A DNA stretch of 64,000 nt, from NCBI GenBank assembly GCA_013350335.1, contig CM023534.1, positions 18,991,302-19,055,301 of the forward strand, given 5' to 3'. Of the stretch, positions 11,336 through 22,590 are shown piece after piece (position 1 is the stretch's first letter; every line of letters begins with the position of its first letter). This DNA is from Chimonanthus salicifolius. Lineage: Eukaryota > Streptophyta > Magnoliopsida > Laurales > Calycanthaceae. The notes under the pieces are model-generated. The model ran no database searches. It was not told where the DNA came from and saw nothing but the letters and a program-made list of their open reading frames with translations. Made by a program: the position numbers and the translations under genes.

Positions 11336-13962
11336 TAAAATTGGTAGATACCATATTTAACACTAGAAAAGAAACCAATGTGATGCACGGGGTAGAATAA
11401 ATTTCAAATTTATCAAACTTTAATAAGTTTATTAGGATTAATAAAATAAATAAAAATTCATAGATAATAAATAACAATTGTTTAAAAATAGAAATATAAA
11501 ATCTGGTATGAAGGAAGAATAAAAAATAAGAAGTGGAAACAATCAAATATAAACTTAAATCTTTAGACACATCTTAGGTAGAACCATGGAAATACTGAAT
11601 GAATAGAATTTAGTATTTATTTTTGCATGACTATAAAAGAAAAAAAATAAAATTTTAGCATAAAAATGACTATTCTAAACATTTGAAAAATAATACTTTT
11701 TTTTAAGTGAAAAATAAAACAATATAAAATAATTAGATCAAAACAAATATATAAAAGATAAAAGATATTTAGTAGAAAACCACTATGAGATTTGCATACA
11801 AAAAGATAAAAGATAAAACCACTATGAGATTTGCATACAAAAAGACAGAATTTCTGCAGAAGGTATACATTCAAATCACACCAGTTAGTTAAAATATAGT
11901 TAAGAAAAAAACCCTTTAAATTTAACGCTAGGCAAAATTCACCAAAGAAAATAAGAATTCTAACAACGTAGAATTGAATTTCTTAATTCAATCCCAAGAA
12001 CTAGAATTAAATTCATCTAATGCTTACTGCTAAAAAATTCACCTAATACTTGAATAAAAATTAATTCTAGAACTAGAAATTAGAATTAGAACCCAAACTA
12101 GAAGAACACTAGAAAACCAAAAAAGAAGTCAAAGAGAGAATTCAAAACTTGCATAAAGCAAAACTTGAATTGATTTTGGTGTGTTTGTACAATGGCAGAA
12201 GGCCTATATTTATACACAATTGAAAAAAAAAAAAAATTACAAAGGATGCTATCCATCTTGGGCATCTTTTTCACCCACTTAAATAAGATTAAATCAACAC
12301 CATACGTTATAACATACTAAATTCCATTCTTTCCTTTTGCTACACCTTCCTTGAGGACCATTTCATGCATGTGAGAGAAAAATCATGTAGAATCCTAAAT
12401 GCATGGATTTGGGTTGCTAAAAGGGTCAATTGGGCATGAATTTGGAGCATTGGACCCATATGTCAGGTGACTTTCGGTGTTGTAAATGCTGGTTTTTGCC
12501 AACATTAATTTTCTCATACTCAGTTAAAGCTAATTGAGAAATTTCATCACTTAACTTGAACGTCATTCAATTGAGCATGGCCTTCAATAATTTTATGCAT
12601 GAAGTCTTTAATATCTCCTGGATCAAATATTTTGCATGCTCGGAGGACCATATCTTCATCATCCAGAGTTCAATTCTCATGAAACTTGATGCGTTGGATA
12701 GCTTGTGAGGTCCTCTATATTCTCCATCGATTTTTTAATGCATTTGGAGTGGAAATTCAGCAAATAAACTCTCACCAAGACTCCAATTGGAGATGAGTCG
12801 CTATTGATCGCTAGTTGAATTGAATGATTAATGTCATTTTAAAAAAGAAGAATTTCATGGAATTTCATGCAACTACTAATACGTTACTCTCTCGGAGGAA
12901 AGACTATGATCATAATTTTTTTTAAAAAAGGCTATTAATATATAGATATACATAAAATAATCATAGACTAACCCAAGTTCTAAATAAATCATCTCTTTAT
13001 CAAATATTCACACAAACTTAACTTCTAATCTAACATGACTCCTTACTTATCTGAATAGATATCACACACATTTCACCAAACTTATCGTCCCTTGTCTTTG
13101 ACAACTTGTCAAATTTAATAGTTTTGTGTCAATGAAATCAAATTTGTAAAGAGTCCAGCAAAGTTTTGAAATATGAGATGAAATAAATTGTGATTCCTTA
13201 AGTCTCCTTATCTTTAAATAGTCATATATTATCTTCATTCTCAAGGGGATAAAAGCACGAATATAGTAGCTAAATTCAAAATGGGCATCAAATCATCCAT
13301 GATAAAATCTCAATTGCAAGGCAATCGATTTGCAAAGAGTTGATTAAATTTTTATTCTTCTAATAATTCTTGAGTAATCTTTCAGGGCATGTACACACCT
13401 CCTTATACGCATATATTGAGTTCAAGCGATGAGAAGTAACCCCATGGAGAACGACCTAGAAGGGTTTTAATGAGAATCGAATGAAAGACCTCTTTATGGA
13501 GAGAACTTTTTGACCGTCGGGTCTACCCCTCTAAGTTTCAAATACAAGAGTCTTGTGGTGCCTTTTGGATATGCGTTGTTATAATGTGGTAAGAACTGAG
13601 AACAGAAATATATTTGTCTTCAATGCAATATATTTGTTTTTTCATTGTTCAAAAATATAAATATATGCATCATTTTCTTGACAAATAAGTAAAATTGATG
13701 AATGCACGTTATATCAACTAAGCTTTCAACTTTTGAATTATCCTTAGGTGTCTCTACTCCAAATTAAAGGAGAGACTAAGCTCCACCAATATACAAAACC
13801 ACCACAGATCTCATGGACCCGATTGGCTGTTAGTGAGTCAAATCCAAACTAAATTTTCAACTTTGACTAAATGAAATCAATTTTCTTTACCTTTATTGAA
13901 TATCATTTGTTTGAGAATTTGAATTGGGCCATTCTGTATTAGTGGCTCTATCCCTTTTGTCT
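11336..13962. other. AT-rich non-coding region, mostly unclassified
   Basis: I see no gene. It includes a 39-bp tandem duplication (11776-11853). A TATAAATATA-like box lies on the minus strand at 12205-12214, followed by a transcript-leader-like stretch that suggests an old LTR promoter. No LTR pair could be delimited. Confidence 0.4.
11776..11853. repeat. Tandem duplication, 39-bp period
   Basis: The unit containing aaaccactatgagatttgc occurs twice with a 39-base offset, nearly identical. The second copy diverges after aaaaagac. Confidence 0.85.
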
Positions 13963-13963
13963 G

Positions 13964-14125
13964 GATAATGATCCGTGCACCATAAGTTTTCTCCATGGTG
14001 CATCACCTTTAAAAGGAAAAGATCATTTCGCTCTCTTTTTAAAAAATAAAAGAGAGAAGAAGAAAAGCAAAGGCAAAATGATTTTTTTCTTTTAAGTGAA
14101 AACTCATGGTGCACGGATCATTACC
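13964..14125. mobile_element. MITE-like hairpin element (~160 bp)
   Basis: The ends form an inverted repeat: taatgatccgtgcaccat (from 13966) and atggtgcacggatcatta (ending 14123). The pairing extends imperfectly inward through the A/T-rich arms (tttaaaagg... against cttaaaagaa...). It has no coding capacity. Size, terminal inverted repeats and low complexity fit a miniature inverted-repeat element. A target duplication was not clear, so I do not assign a superfamily. Confidence 0.7.
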
Positions 14126-14262
14126 CCTATTTACCACTTAGGAGAAACAAAAAATCAATGGAATTTCCATCTTTATCTATAATTTTTTTTCCAACATCAA
14201 CGTATCGGCCATGGTGTATATAAGGTGAAAGGGATGTGGCCATACTCGCTTTAAGTCAATTA

Positions 14263-14267
14263 GTTAA
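14263..14267. repeat. Target-site duplication GTTAA, left copy of composite
   Basis: The five bases GTTAA lie directly before the LTR end TGATAAGCACAG. The same five bases directly follow the mirror-image LTR end at 45164 (copy at 45165-45169). Confidence 0.7.
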
Positions 14268-14316
14268 TGATAAGCACAGAAAAATGACTATTTTACCCTT
14301 ATATTTGGACTAGTTA

Positions 14317-15023
14317 TGTCACGCCCGACCCTCCGGGCCTTCTAACGTGAGATTTTTTTTTTCTAACACAATATTAAGCCTTTGCAGAAATCATCTTATG
14401 GACTTTAACATTTCTTATGACCAAGTTTGGATCTAACATTTGGCAACCTCGGACCCAACCATATCTAGCCGGTAAAAATCTCAGGCAGATGGAGGAGCCA
14501 CCATGGGCCCGCTTGAAATCCAAAACCTCGATAGATTTCACCTCGACGCATAGTATGTGGATACACTACTAACCAACATGTAATTTATAACTTAACCTCT
14601 TAGGAAAGTCCAAATAGAACATATCACACATGATCTACCTAACATTTATTATCAATCGATCCCATCAATATCAGAATTGCACATCAAAAACGAAGTAGAC
14701 TTTATTACATCCTACAGTGTTTCAAACGAACACCATAAAGGGTTTATACATTGCATGTTCATACATACAATGTCTACTAAGTTAAACACAAAATCCCAAC
14801 ATTTGGGTAGATAGCTAATGGGTCTCCATCCTAAACTACAGTTGAAGATCCTCTGTCCTTCGTCCTCCTAGTTTCTTGTTTCCTAAGGGGTGTGAGTTTT
14901 ACAAACTCAATGAAAAGAAAACAACAGCAAGTTCTGGATAACAAAGTATATTATCAACATAATAGACATATTATCAAACAACAGTTTATACACTCAGAAA
15001 TCATGTAGAATAATGTCAATCCA
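14317..15023 (-). repeat. 3' LTR remnant of the deleted gypsy element
   Basis: This matches 17182-17890 closely (for example the caacagcaagttct stretch and the poly-T block after acgtgagat), then similarity ends abruptly near 15020. Only the LTR's 3' terminal ~700 bp remain. A deletion joined it to gag. Confidence 0.88.
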
Positions 15024-16092
15024 GAAGAGTTGGGTTGACGACCCTCTTGAAGCTTGCGGCGAACCTCTATTATAAGGTGGTTGCACGCTTGACTGAGCTG
15101 GCCTGTTATTCCAGGTTGGCCCCACCTCACTTGCACCTTTTGAAGTTGGACAATATTTGGCAACATGTCCTGGTTGTCTACAAGTGTAGCACAATCTCTC
15201 TCCATAAGCTTTACGATTTTGGCATTGACGTGAAGTATGTCTGGGTTCGTCACAAGTATAACAAATAATTTGACTCTTATCAAACCCACCGATTGCCATA
15301 TAGAAGGTTGACCGTTCTTGAAAGGATTTCCTTTGAATTTCCTCTTCTTATTTGTATACTGAGGTGGTTTCTGAGAATTCCTCTGCTGAGACGTCCCTTG
15401 GTCAGGATTCGGTCCATCCTCTGCTTCTACCAAATAAGTTATTTCCATTACCTCCTCCAGATTTGCGTGACGTTGGGCAACCATCTGTCGCCGGATAAAC
15501 AAACGAAGTCCACGCACATAGTGTCTGATTTTATCCTCTTCATCTTACAGTATTTTGGGTGCATACGGCAAAAGGTTAATATACCTACTATTGTATTGGG
15601 AGATCGCATCATTCCCCTGTTGAATCTCTATGAACTGCTGCTATCTAGCCTCTTTCGCCACTAAAGGATAGTAGCATGCGAGAAAAGCTTTTGAAAAGTC
15701 AGCCCAAGTCATGGGCGTACTTTCCTTATTGAGATTTTGACTTCCCACCATTTGTAAGCATTCCCCGTTAGTTGGTAGGTGGCTAACGTTACACGTAGAT
15801 CATCGTCTACCCCTAACGTATCGAATATACGGCTTCTTTAAGTAAGCCAGTTTTCAGCTACAGCAATGTTTGTTCCTCCCGAAAAAGATAGAGGATTCAG
15901 TCGTCTGAAATCCCTCAAAGTAGCATTTGCTCTTCCTCCGTTAGTTCTAGTTGGTTGTTCATTTCCTGAAGTATCCCTGAATTCTTGCATTGCAATTCGC
16001 ATTATTTCATAAATAGCTTCCTGCTCCGGAGTACGTGGAGTATGTGGTGGTGGTGCCGATCCTTCTCCTTGATTCATCTCGTTCCGTGGCAT
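15024..16092 (-). pseudogene. Ty3/gypsy gag remnant with two CCHC zinc knuckles
   Basis: Gag is the nucleocapsid/capsid protein of the retrotransposon. On the minus strand the start is MPRNEMNQGEG at 16092, which I chose because the earlier in-frame Met lies in unrelated leader. The N-terminal part ends with LRDFRRLNPLSFSGG, the conserved Gag segment also found in the element at 31413 (LKEFKRLNPTSFSG). A frame change at 15838 interrupts it. The C-terminal part (15299 downward) has two perfect CCHC knuckles, CYTCDEPRHTSRQC and CYTCRQPGHVAKYC, which bind the RNA genome. The frame then runs into the LTR remnant. Protease, RT and integrase are absent. Confidence 0.85.
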
Positions 16093-16361
16093 TTTGTCCT
16101 GATATACATAAAGTATCAAAAGAATCTCATCACAAAGCATTCCACATGAGATAACCAAAGCTTTTTATATTGAAACACATGTTATTACAACACTAAGATT
16201 TTACTTCATAACCGTATAATTTACATCACATTATACATAATTGGAGAGTCTTTATTACATGACTTCTCCTCACACACAAGCAGCTATAAAGACAACAAAA
16301 GATTCTAGACCCAATCCTATACACCGTCCATCATCCCCTTTCATGCCCCCTGCCTCTTCCT

Positions 16362-16902
16362 CTACTCCCCTGATGAAGATGACATGTCTTTGTTATTGGC
16401 ATAGGGACAATCCCTCATCTTATGATCATATTGGCAACAGACATGACATCTATAAATTCCATTCCCCTTGGAAAATGGACAGTTACTCCTAGCATGACCC
16501 ACAGTATTGCACTTGTAGCATTCCCGATCCTTTGGGCAAGGGCAACAATCCTCAGTATGTCCCGGTTGCGCACAAAAGTTACACAAAGCTGGTCTGGAGG
16601 TACTGGCAACATCTGTCTTCGGAGGAACTGGTCTCCATATCGGAAGTTCAGTAGGGTGTGTAGAAAAAAAGACTTCTCCCACTTCTGGTGAGGATGGTAC
16701 TTCATAGTCCATTCCCGTCTAAGGAGGTGATGTTGATGGCGTATAGTATGGAGAATCTGAATCACTGTCGGATGATATTTCAATGGGAGTTAGGCTTCCC
16801 TGAACTCGTGATGGAATACTAAGTTGATACCATCTTTGTGTTGGATTACAAAAATCTCATACCAATCTTCCCTTAACTCCTTCGGTATTGGATCTATCAG
16901 CC
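16362..16902 (-). pseudogene. Accessory ORF upstream of gag: three CCHC knuckles
   Basis: On the minus strand, in the leader between primer site and gag, is an ORF I do not recognise from named families. It probably started at MADRSNTEG (about 16902); an in-frame stop follows soon and a frame change occurs near 16713. The open part (16712-16362, 116 aa) holds three perfect CCHC knuckles: CNFCAQPGHTEDCC, CYKCNTVGHARSNC and CHVCCQYDHKMRDC. It ends SSSSGE. Before them lies SLTPIEISSDSDS, which resembles DPIDLDSSDSS in the accessory ORF at 30707. Knuckles suggest nucleic-acid binding; the hydrophobic-acidic-serine stretch resembles a SUMO-interacting motif. The function is inference. Confidence 0.6.
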
Positions 16903-17165
16903 ATTGGTGTTTCAACAAAACAGATATCAATCCACAAATAAATTAATGATATCATTTGTTATAGAAACACATAGCATATTACACAAAGCTGAAATTCCAA
17001 GCACAAAGCAGAGAATAACAATATTATAGTCTGAATTTTATCAAAATTCAACTATTTAAGACACCTCACTATACGACTCACTAAGGTCTTACTAAACTAA
17101 GACTTAAGTTAGTCTCACCTAACTGTAGACATGTAATTCCATATACAGTCTGAGTTTTGAACTAA

Positions 17166-17179
17166 GGCTCTGATACCAA
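17166..17179 (-). promoter_or_regulatory. Primer binding site, initiator-Met tRNA type
   Basis: The minus strand reads TTGGTATCAGAGCC two bases after the 5' LTR end, complementary to the 3' end of initiator tRNA-Met. It fixes the element's orientation as minus. Confidence 0.9.
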
Positions 17180-17181
17180 GC

Positions 17182-20100
17182 TGTCACACCCCGGCCCTCT
17201 AGGCCCACTGACGTGAGATTTTTTTTTTTTCTAACACAATATTGAGCCTCTGCGGAAATCATCTTATCGACTTTAACATCTCTTATGACCAAGTTTGGAT
17301 CTAACATTTGACAACCTCGGACCCAACCATATCTAGCCAGTAAAAATCCCAAGTAGATGGAGGGGCCACCATGGGCCCGCTTAAAACCCAAAACCTCGAC
17401 AGATTGCACCTCGACGCATAGTATGTGAATACACTACTAACCAACATGTAATCTATAACTTAACCTCTTAAGAAAGTCCAAATAGAAAATGTCACACATG
17501 ATCTACCTAACATTTATTATCAATCTATCCCATTAACATCAGAATTGCACATCAGAAACGAAGTACACTTTATTACATTATAAAGTGTTTCAAACGAACA
17601 CCATAAATGATTTATTACATTGCATATTCATACGTACAATGTCTACTAAGTTAAACACAAAATCCCAACATTTGGATAGATAGCTAAAGGATCTCCACCC
17701 TAAACTACAGTTGACGATCCTCCTGTCCTTTGTCCTCCGAGTTTCCTATTTCGTAAGAGGTGTGAGTTTTACAAAATCAATGAAGAGAAAACAACAGCAA
17801 GTTCTAGATAAAAAAGCATATTATCAACATAATAGACATGTTATCAAACAACAGTTTATACACTCAAAAATCATGTAGAATAATGTCAATACAGTTATCT
17901 ACCATGAAATGTACTTCATTTTTCAAAAAGTTACTCCCACCAAATGACGTCTACGGTTCTCCCCTAAGCGCGAGTAATACGTTTCCTACACCGCCGACAA
18001 ATTCATGCTCAGTGCTTCACACAGCCCGTATTTTAAATACACCTCGTACCAATGCCCTCCACGAGTTAGGTACTTCTTACATTGGTGTGAAGTAATTTGA
18101 TATGCACAATAAACCAGTCAATATGCACATCAACACATGGATTTAAACATAATTGTCAACCCACATAAGATCTCTCACATATATGATCATAATAACCTCA
18201 CTCAGCTAACATAGATTCCTAAGCCCTCCCACATGGAATCATAATACAAATATCAGCAATCAGTATATAATATGCTGAAAAACTAAATATAGATTAAAAG
18301 CCCACCAACGTGTTACATTACAACACAAATAAGTGTTACCGTTCTCTCCAATCGGGTACGTCTACTATATACTCATCATTTATTGCATAGATTTAATTAT
18401 CCTGTACTACATTAGTTATACACAAAATGTATATTCCTATCAAAATCACTGTTGGATATCTGATTTATCATCAGATCACCAATATCACAATACCAAGTAG
18501 TCTCTAGGAATAAGTGAGTTCCGTACTCTGTTTTAGGATGGTTAGATCTCGACATCCCGAAACACTCTCCAGTTCACGTTTCATATATAGAAAACTCATA
18601 ATCACCTCCTTACGTGTGAACAGTGTCGGTATAGCATTCTAATCCCATTACATCATTTTCGTCAATAAAGATGACCACGGATATCCACTTACTGCCATAA
18701 GGCTAATGGTGAAAGAAACATTTTATTGAATGCAAAATGAGATGCATTTTAATAAACACATACTGTGGTTGAATCTCCTCACCCTCGGTTGGCGAAGTGT
18801 TTTTCAGTAATCTGTTTAAAATGGAAAACAGTGTAAATACAATGTATAATAACACTATATAGCCATAATATATACTCCTAAACGTTTGGAATATCACGAC
18901 AATACATTATAGAGTTTTCTTGCAATTTTGTAAAAATTACGATTTTGCCCCTGAGCTTAATACAGGCTAAAAATAAACCCCCAAGTGGTCTACATAAATA
19001 TTTTTAAGCTAAAACAGCATAAAATTCATTTTTGAAATATTTCCAAAAATTACGTTTTTGCCCCAAAAATATCCAAAATTACCAAAATGCCCCTGAGCAC
19101 TATTCACAGTAACGTTCACCGAAATTACGAAAATGCCACTGGGCACTATTCACAGTACTGTTCTCCAAATTACAAAAATGCCATTCAGCACTATTCATAA
19201 TACTGTTCATAAAATTTAAGAAAATACCACTCAGGCACTGTTCATAAAATTTACGAAAATGCCATCGGCACTGTTCATAAAAATTACGAAAATGCCATAA
19301 GTATTGTTCATCTGAATACTGTTCACGGGCGGATTACTGTTCATGGGTGAATTTTCTGATTTTTTTGTATTTTCTTCTCCGATTTTTATAGAGCAAACCG
19401 TAGTCATTTTTTGATGAAATTAAATATGTAACTTCCTCTTAATGAGGTCTATAAACTAAAAATATTAACTCAAAATAAACACTTACAAAAATCTTTTAAA
19501 AAAATTAAGACAACCGCCTGGGGCGACAGTAAACGTCTGGCAGCAAAGAAAAATGAAAAATTTGAGAAAATGCTTTGTAAATTTGTGATTTTTAACTGAA
19601 ACCTTATTTATAGTGTTTTGAAAAATATTATTGAAAACTGCTGGATGATCCCTGACCGTTTGATGTGTCAGCAGAGGTTTGAAAAAAAAGTATTTGTTAA
19701 TAGTGTCGGCAGAAAGATAAGATGAAAAAAATCTTATCTTCAGGTAACAGTAAAAGTTACTGTTACCTTACCCTTTTTCTGTTCGTCTATATTAGACCTT
19801 AACTCGTAAAAATCTATTACTTAGGGTGGAACGTTCAATTTTACTTACGGTAGAACGTTCACTTTTTGTTTTGATACCAAAAAATGGGTATTTTTCACAA
19901 AGTCAACATTTTAATAAAATAAACGGCTTATAATCACCGTGATTTTGATATTTCGAAACAACTGTTTAAAATACTCTTTTCGACATTCTAAATATGTCAA
20001 GGAGTTTGATAAAATACAGATCGACTGTGACCTGAGTTTGCCAATTTTTGGAATACGGGGTATCTTAAAAATCGGGGCTTTTAGATAAAAAAAAATATGC

Positions 20101-20464
20101 AAAATACACATTTCGAGGAATACTCGTGAAATTCTGAAAATACCACTGAGTAGCGTACTTAAAAGCTTAATATGGGTGTGAATTTCAAGGTCTGAATATA
20201 TCAGAAGAGTGGTCTTTCACACTTAAGAGGTCTATAAGATACTATTCATGAGTTTATATGTAAAACAAAAGACATTTAAGTAATGTCTAAAATACCCCCT
20301 GAACTTCATCAAACTGAATCACTAAGAAAACGAGCTCTGATCGGGTCACATAATCCCTTTTCGGGATGCTCTTTCCGTACCCTATCATATTAACCGGTCA
20401 CAAAGCCTAGTTAATAATTCTAAAAATTTGTTATTTTTCTAATTTAAAGGGTCAGGTTATTACA
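17182..20464 (-). repeat. Full 5' LTR of the deleted gypsy element (3283 bp)
   Basis: It runs from TGTAATAACC (minus strand, at 20464) to GGTGTGACA (17182). About 19100-19320 holds a run of degenerate repeats based on ctgttcataaaattacgaaaatgcc-like units (roughly 40 bases). No coding capacity was recognised. Confidence 0.9.
19085..19345. repeat. Degenerate short tandem repeats inside LTR
   Basis: Five to six imperfect units of about 35-45 bases each contain gcactattcacagtactg-like and acgaaaatgcca-like segments. They lie inside the 5' LTR of the deleted gypsy element. Confidence 0.7.
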
Positions 20465-21265
20465 AGTTAGCCTCTTGTTTTGTATGTTTTAGAATATGTT
20501 TAATAAGATTTGGACGGTTTTTAGGATTTAAAGGGAAATGTAAGATACGAGAATTCAAAAGAGGAATTTTGCAATTTATAGGCATAAGTTGATATTTTGG
20601 AAAATTAGAATTTTTAATAATTATTTTACCACAATTTTAGGGGTTTTATTTGTAAACTAATTAATTCAAATCTATTTATGAGAGTTTAGATTAATTTAGT
20701 ACATTTTTAGAATTGATTGTAAGTGGTAAAATTAATTATTAGATTTTCCATACTTTGAAAAGCCCAATTATTAAGCCCATTAAGAAAAGCCCATGAAGAA
20801 ATCCACAAGTGTGAATACTATTTTTATTATCTCAAGACGAAATTCGAAATTTACAAGCTAATATAAGAGGATTTTCGAATTTGACAAGTGGATTAAAGAA
20901 AAAGAAAGAAAATAAGAAAAGAAGAAAAATAAGGAAGGTATGACATATGTTCAGTATTTTGGTCATAAAGTTCCACTCTGATGTCCGATTGATTTGATTC
21001 TTTTGCATTGGAAAGCAAACGTCAAGGTCTATAACTTTGTACTTTACGACTTTTCCTGATTCGAATGTTAAGAATGTCAAAACTGAGCTGCAAGATGGTA
21101 CATGTATAAAAAATGGGATTTTACACCCACTTTCCTACTACGAATTTTATCTCCTTACCTCCTTTAAGTCATTCCATATTTAGCACAAATCATATCAGCC
21201 CTACATGTGTCCCTTACTTTATTTAAATCTTTAAATCCAATCCATTCATTCCACCTCCTTTCATC

Positions 21266-21273
21266 TATAAATA
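21266..21273 (+). promoter_or_regulatory. LTR promoter TATA box
   Basis: TATAAATA is conserved in all three LTR copies (21266-21273; reverse strand 26499-26506 and 44314-44321). It is followed by a pyrimidine-rich start region and lies about 1.16 kb before the LTR end. Confidence 0.65.
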
Positions 21274-22441
21274 CTAGCCCTCTCCCATTGAGAAAACTGA
21301 ACCTAGACATTGAAATTTGGAGTTGGAGTTTTGGAGAATTTAGATTTTAAGGTTAGTGTTTTTATTTTGTTTATAATTATTCTCTTTTATTTTAATTCAT
21401 GTCTTTTAATTTAATTCAGTTAATAAAAGTAGATTTTCTTTGTCTCTTTATCTTTATTTTCATAAATTTAGTGTTAATGTGATTAATTTCATTAATGAAT
21501 TAAAAATTTCCATAAATCTTCTTGTTTTAATTTTTAAAATCCAAAATTCAATGCATTGTAATTCTTAATTCCAAATTTTATTAATAATTAAAAGGCAGAA
21601 AAACCCTTAGAAATATGGTTTTCAACTTATCGATTTTTGTATGATGAAAGTTTGATTTTATTTTAATTTTTTTATGCATTTATGTTAGAGATTATTCTAA
21701 GTTGCTCAATGAAAGCAGAAAAATATTTCAGACTGAATAGAATTTGATTTTTTCAGTCTAAGGCTCTTTAAGAGTAGAAAAACTTTTAGATTTGAAATTA
21801 TAAGCTGAAAATTTATTTAGCTTAAGGGCGGATTTGAATTTTCTTATTTTAATTGATTTCATAAATTTCATAATGAGGATGTTAATAGATGAAGAATTTG
21901 AGTGCATAATAAATAATAAGTGTGAGCTCCGTATTTTAGGCCTTGATATTATTTTTAAAATATGGAAAATAAAGCCTCCATAATTCTTTGACCCGTTTCC
22001 ACTGTAAATATGTATAGAGGTAGTTTAGGTGTTTTAAATTTAATTTTTGTTTCTAAATTCAAAAACTCTTGAAATTGATGAATTAGGTTGGAAATAATTT
22101 AATTGCATCTTAATTTATATTTTCTAAGTTAAATTCAGATTGTTTATAATTTTTATATTAATTCCACCATCTTAATTAAAATTAGTTAAATTATTGGATT
22201 CTATGTTTAAATCTAGAATGTTTCTAAATTAAGATTAAAACTCATAAATTAGATAAATTATTGCATATTTATGATTTATATCCATATTTCCTAATGTTCT
22301 TAAAATACTTAATTCAATGGTGTATTTTCATGGATATATCTTCCTAACTTCATATGGGTTCGATCTCGCACTTAATCCTTATACTATCTAATCGTTCATG
22401 TGTTTGCGAGTTATAAATTTAAAATTTGCATAACAAGTTTT

Positions 22442-22459
22442 TGTCGCCGTTGCCGGAGA
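22442..22459 (+). promoter_or_regulatory. Primer binding site, Asp-tRNA type
   Basis: Seven bases after the LTR end, the sequence tgtcgccgttgccggaga matches the Asp-tRNA primer site of Athila/Tat elements (TGGCGCCGTTGCCGGGGA) at 16 of 18 positions. Confidence 0.75.
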
Positions 22460-22590
22460 ACATAGAAACTCGCCATTGAATTAGTTATTTTTAGAAATAT
22501 GTTATTTTTAGAAAATTTCTATTTTTGATAGCATTGCCGGGGAACATAAAAAAATTGCCATTGAATTATTTATTTTTAGAAATAATGTTA
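22445..22590 (+). repeat. Duplication containing the primer-site core
   Basis: The stretch gttgccggagaacata followed by gccattgaattagttattt recurs 84 bases later as attgccggggaacataaa followed by gccattgaattatttattt. The primer-site core is therefore present twice. Confidence 0.75.

Larger units (their letters stand above)
14317..20464 (-). mobile_element. Deleted Ty3/gypsy element with accessory zinc-knuckle ORF
   Basis: Minus orientation: full 5' LTR (20464 to 17182), Met-tRNA primer site, accessory zinc-knuckle ORF, gag, then directly the last ~700 bp of the 3' LTR (15023 to 14317). All of pol and the first part of the 3' LTR are gone. Target duplication AGTTA at both ends (14312-14316, 20465-20469). 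The LTR termini TGTAATAACC...GTGACA match the chromovirus family elsewhere in the window, although the LTR body is different and belongs to another subfamily. Confidence 0.9.
14268..22435 (+). repeat. Athila-like LTR 1 (plus), split by gypsy insertion
   Basis: The LTR runs from TGATAAGCACAG at 14268 to 14316 and resumes at 20470, ending ...tttgcataaca at 22435. The two parts sum to about 2015 bp, against 2016 bp for the copy at 43149-45164. The inserted gypsy element is flanked by AGTTA (14312-14316 and 20465-20469). A promoter lies at 21266. Terminal TG and CA are present. It is followed directly by an Asp-tRNA-type primer site. Confidence 0.85.

Noticed and set aside
20832..21080. 82-codon frame (also seen as 44519-44752 and 26589-26831 on other strands)
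   Set aside because: It lies inside Athila-like LTR copies, with different start and stop in each copy; no selection evident.
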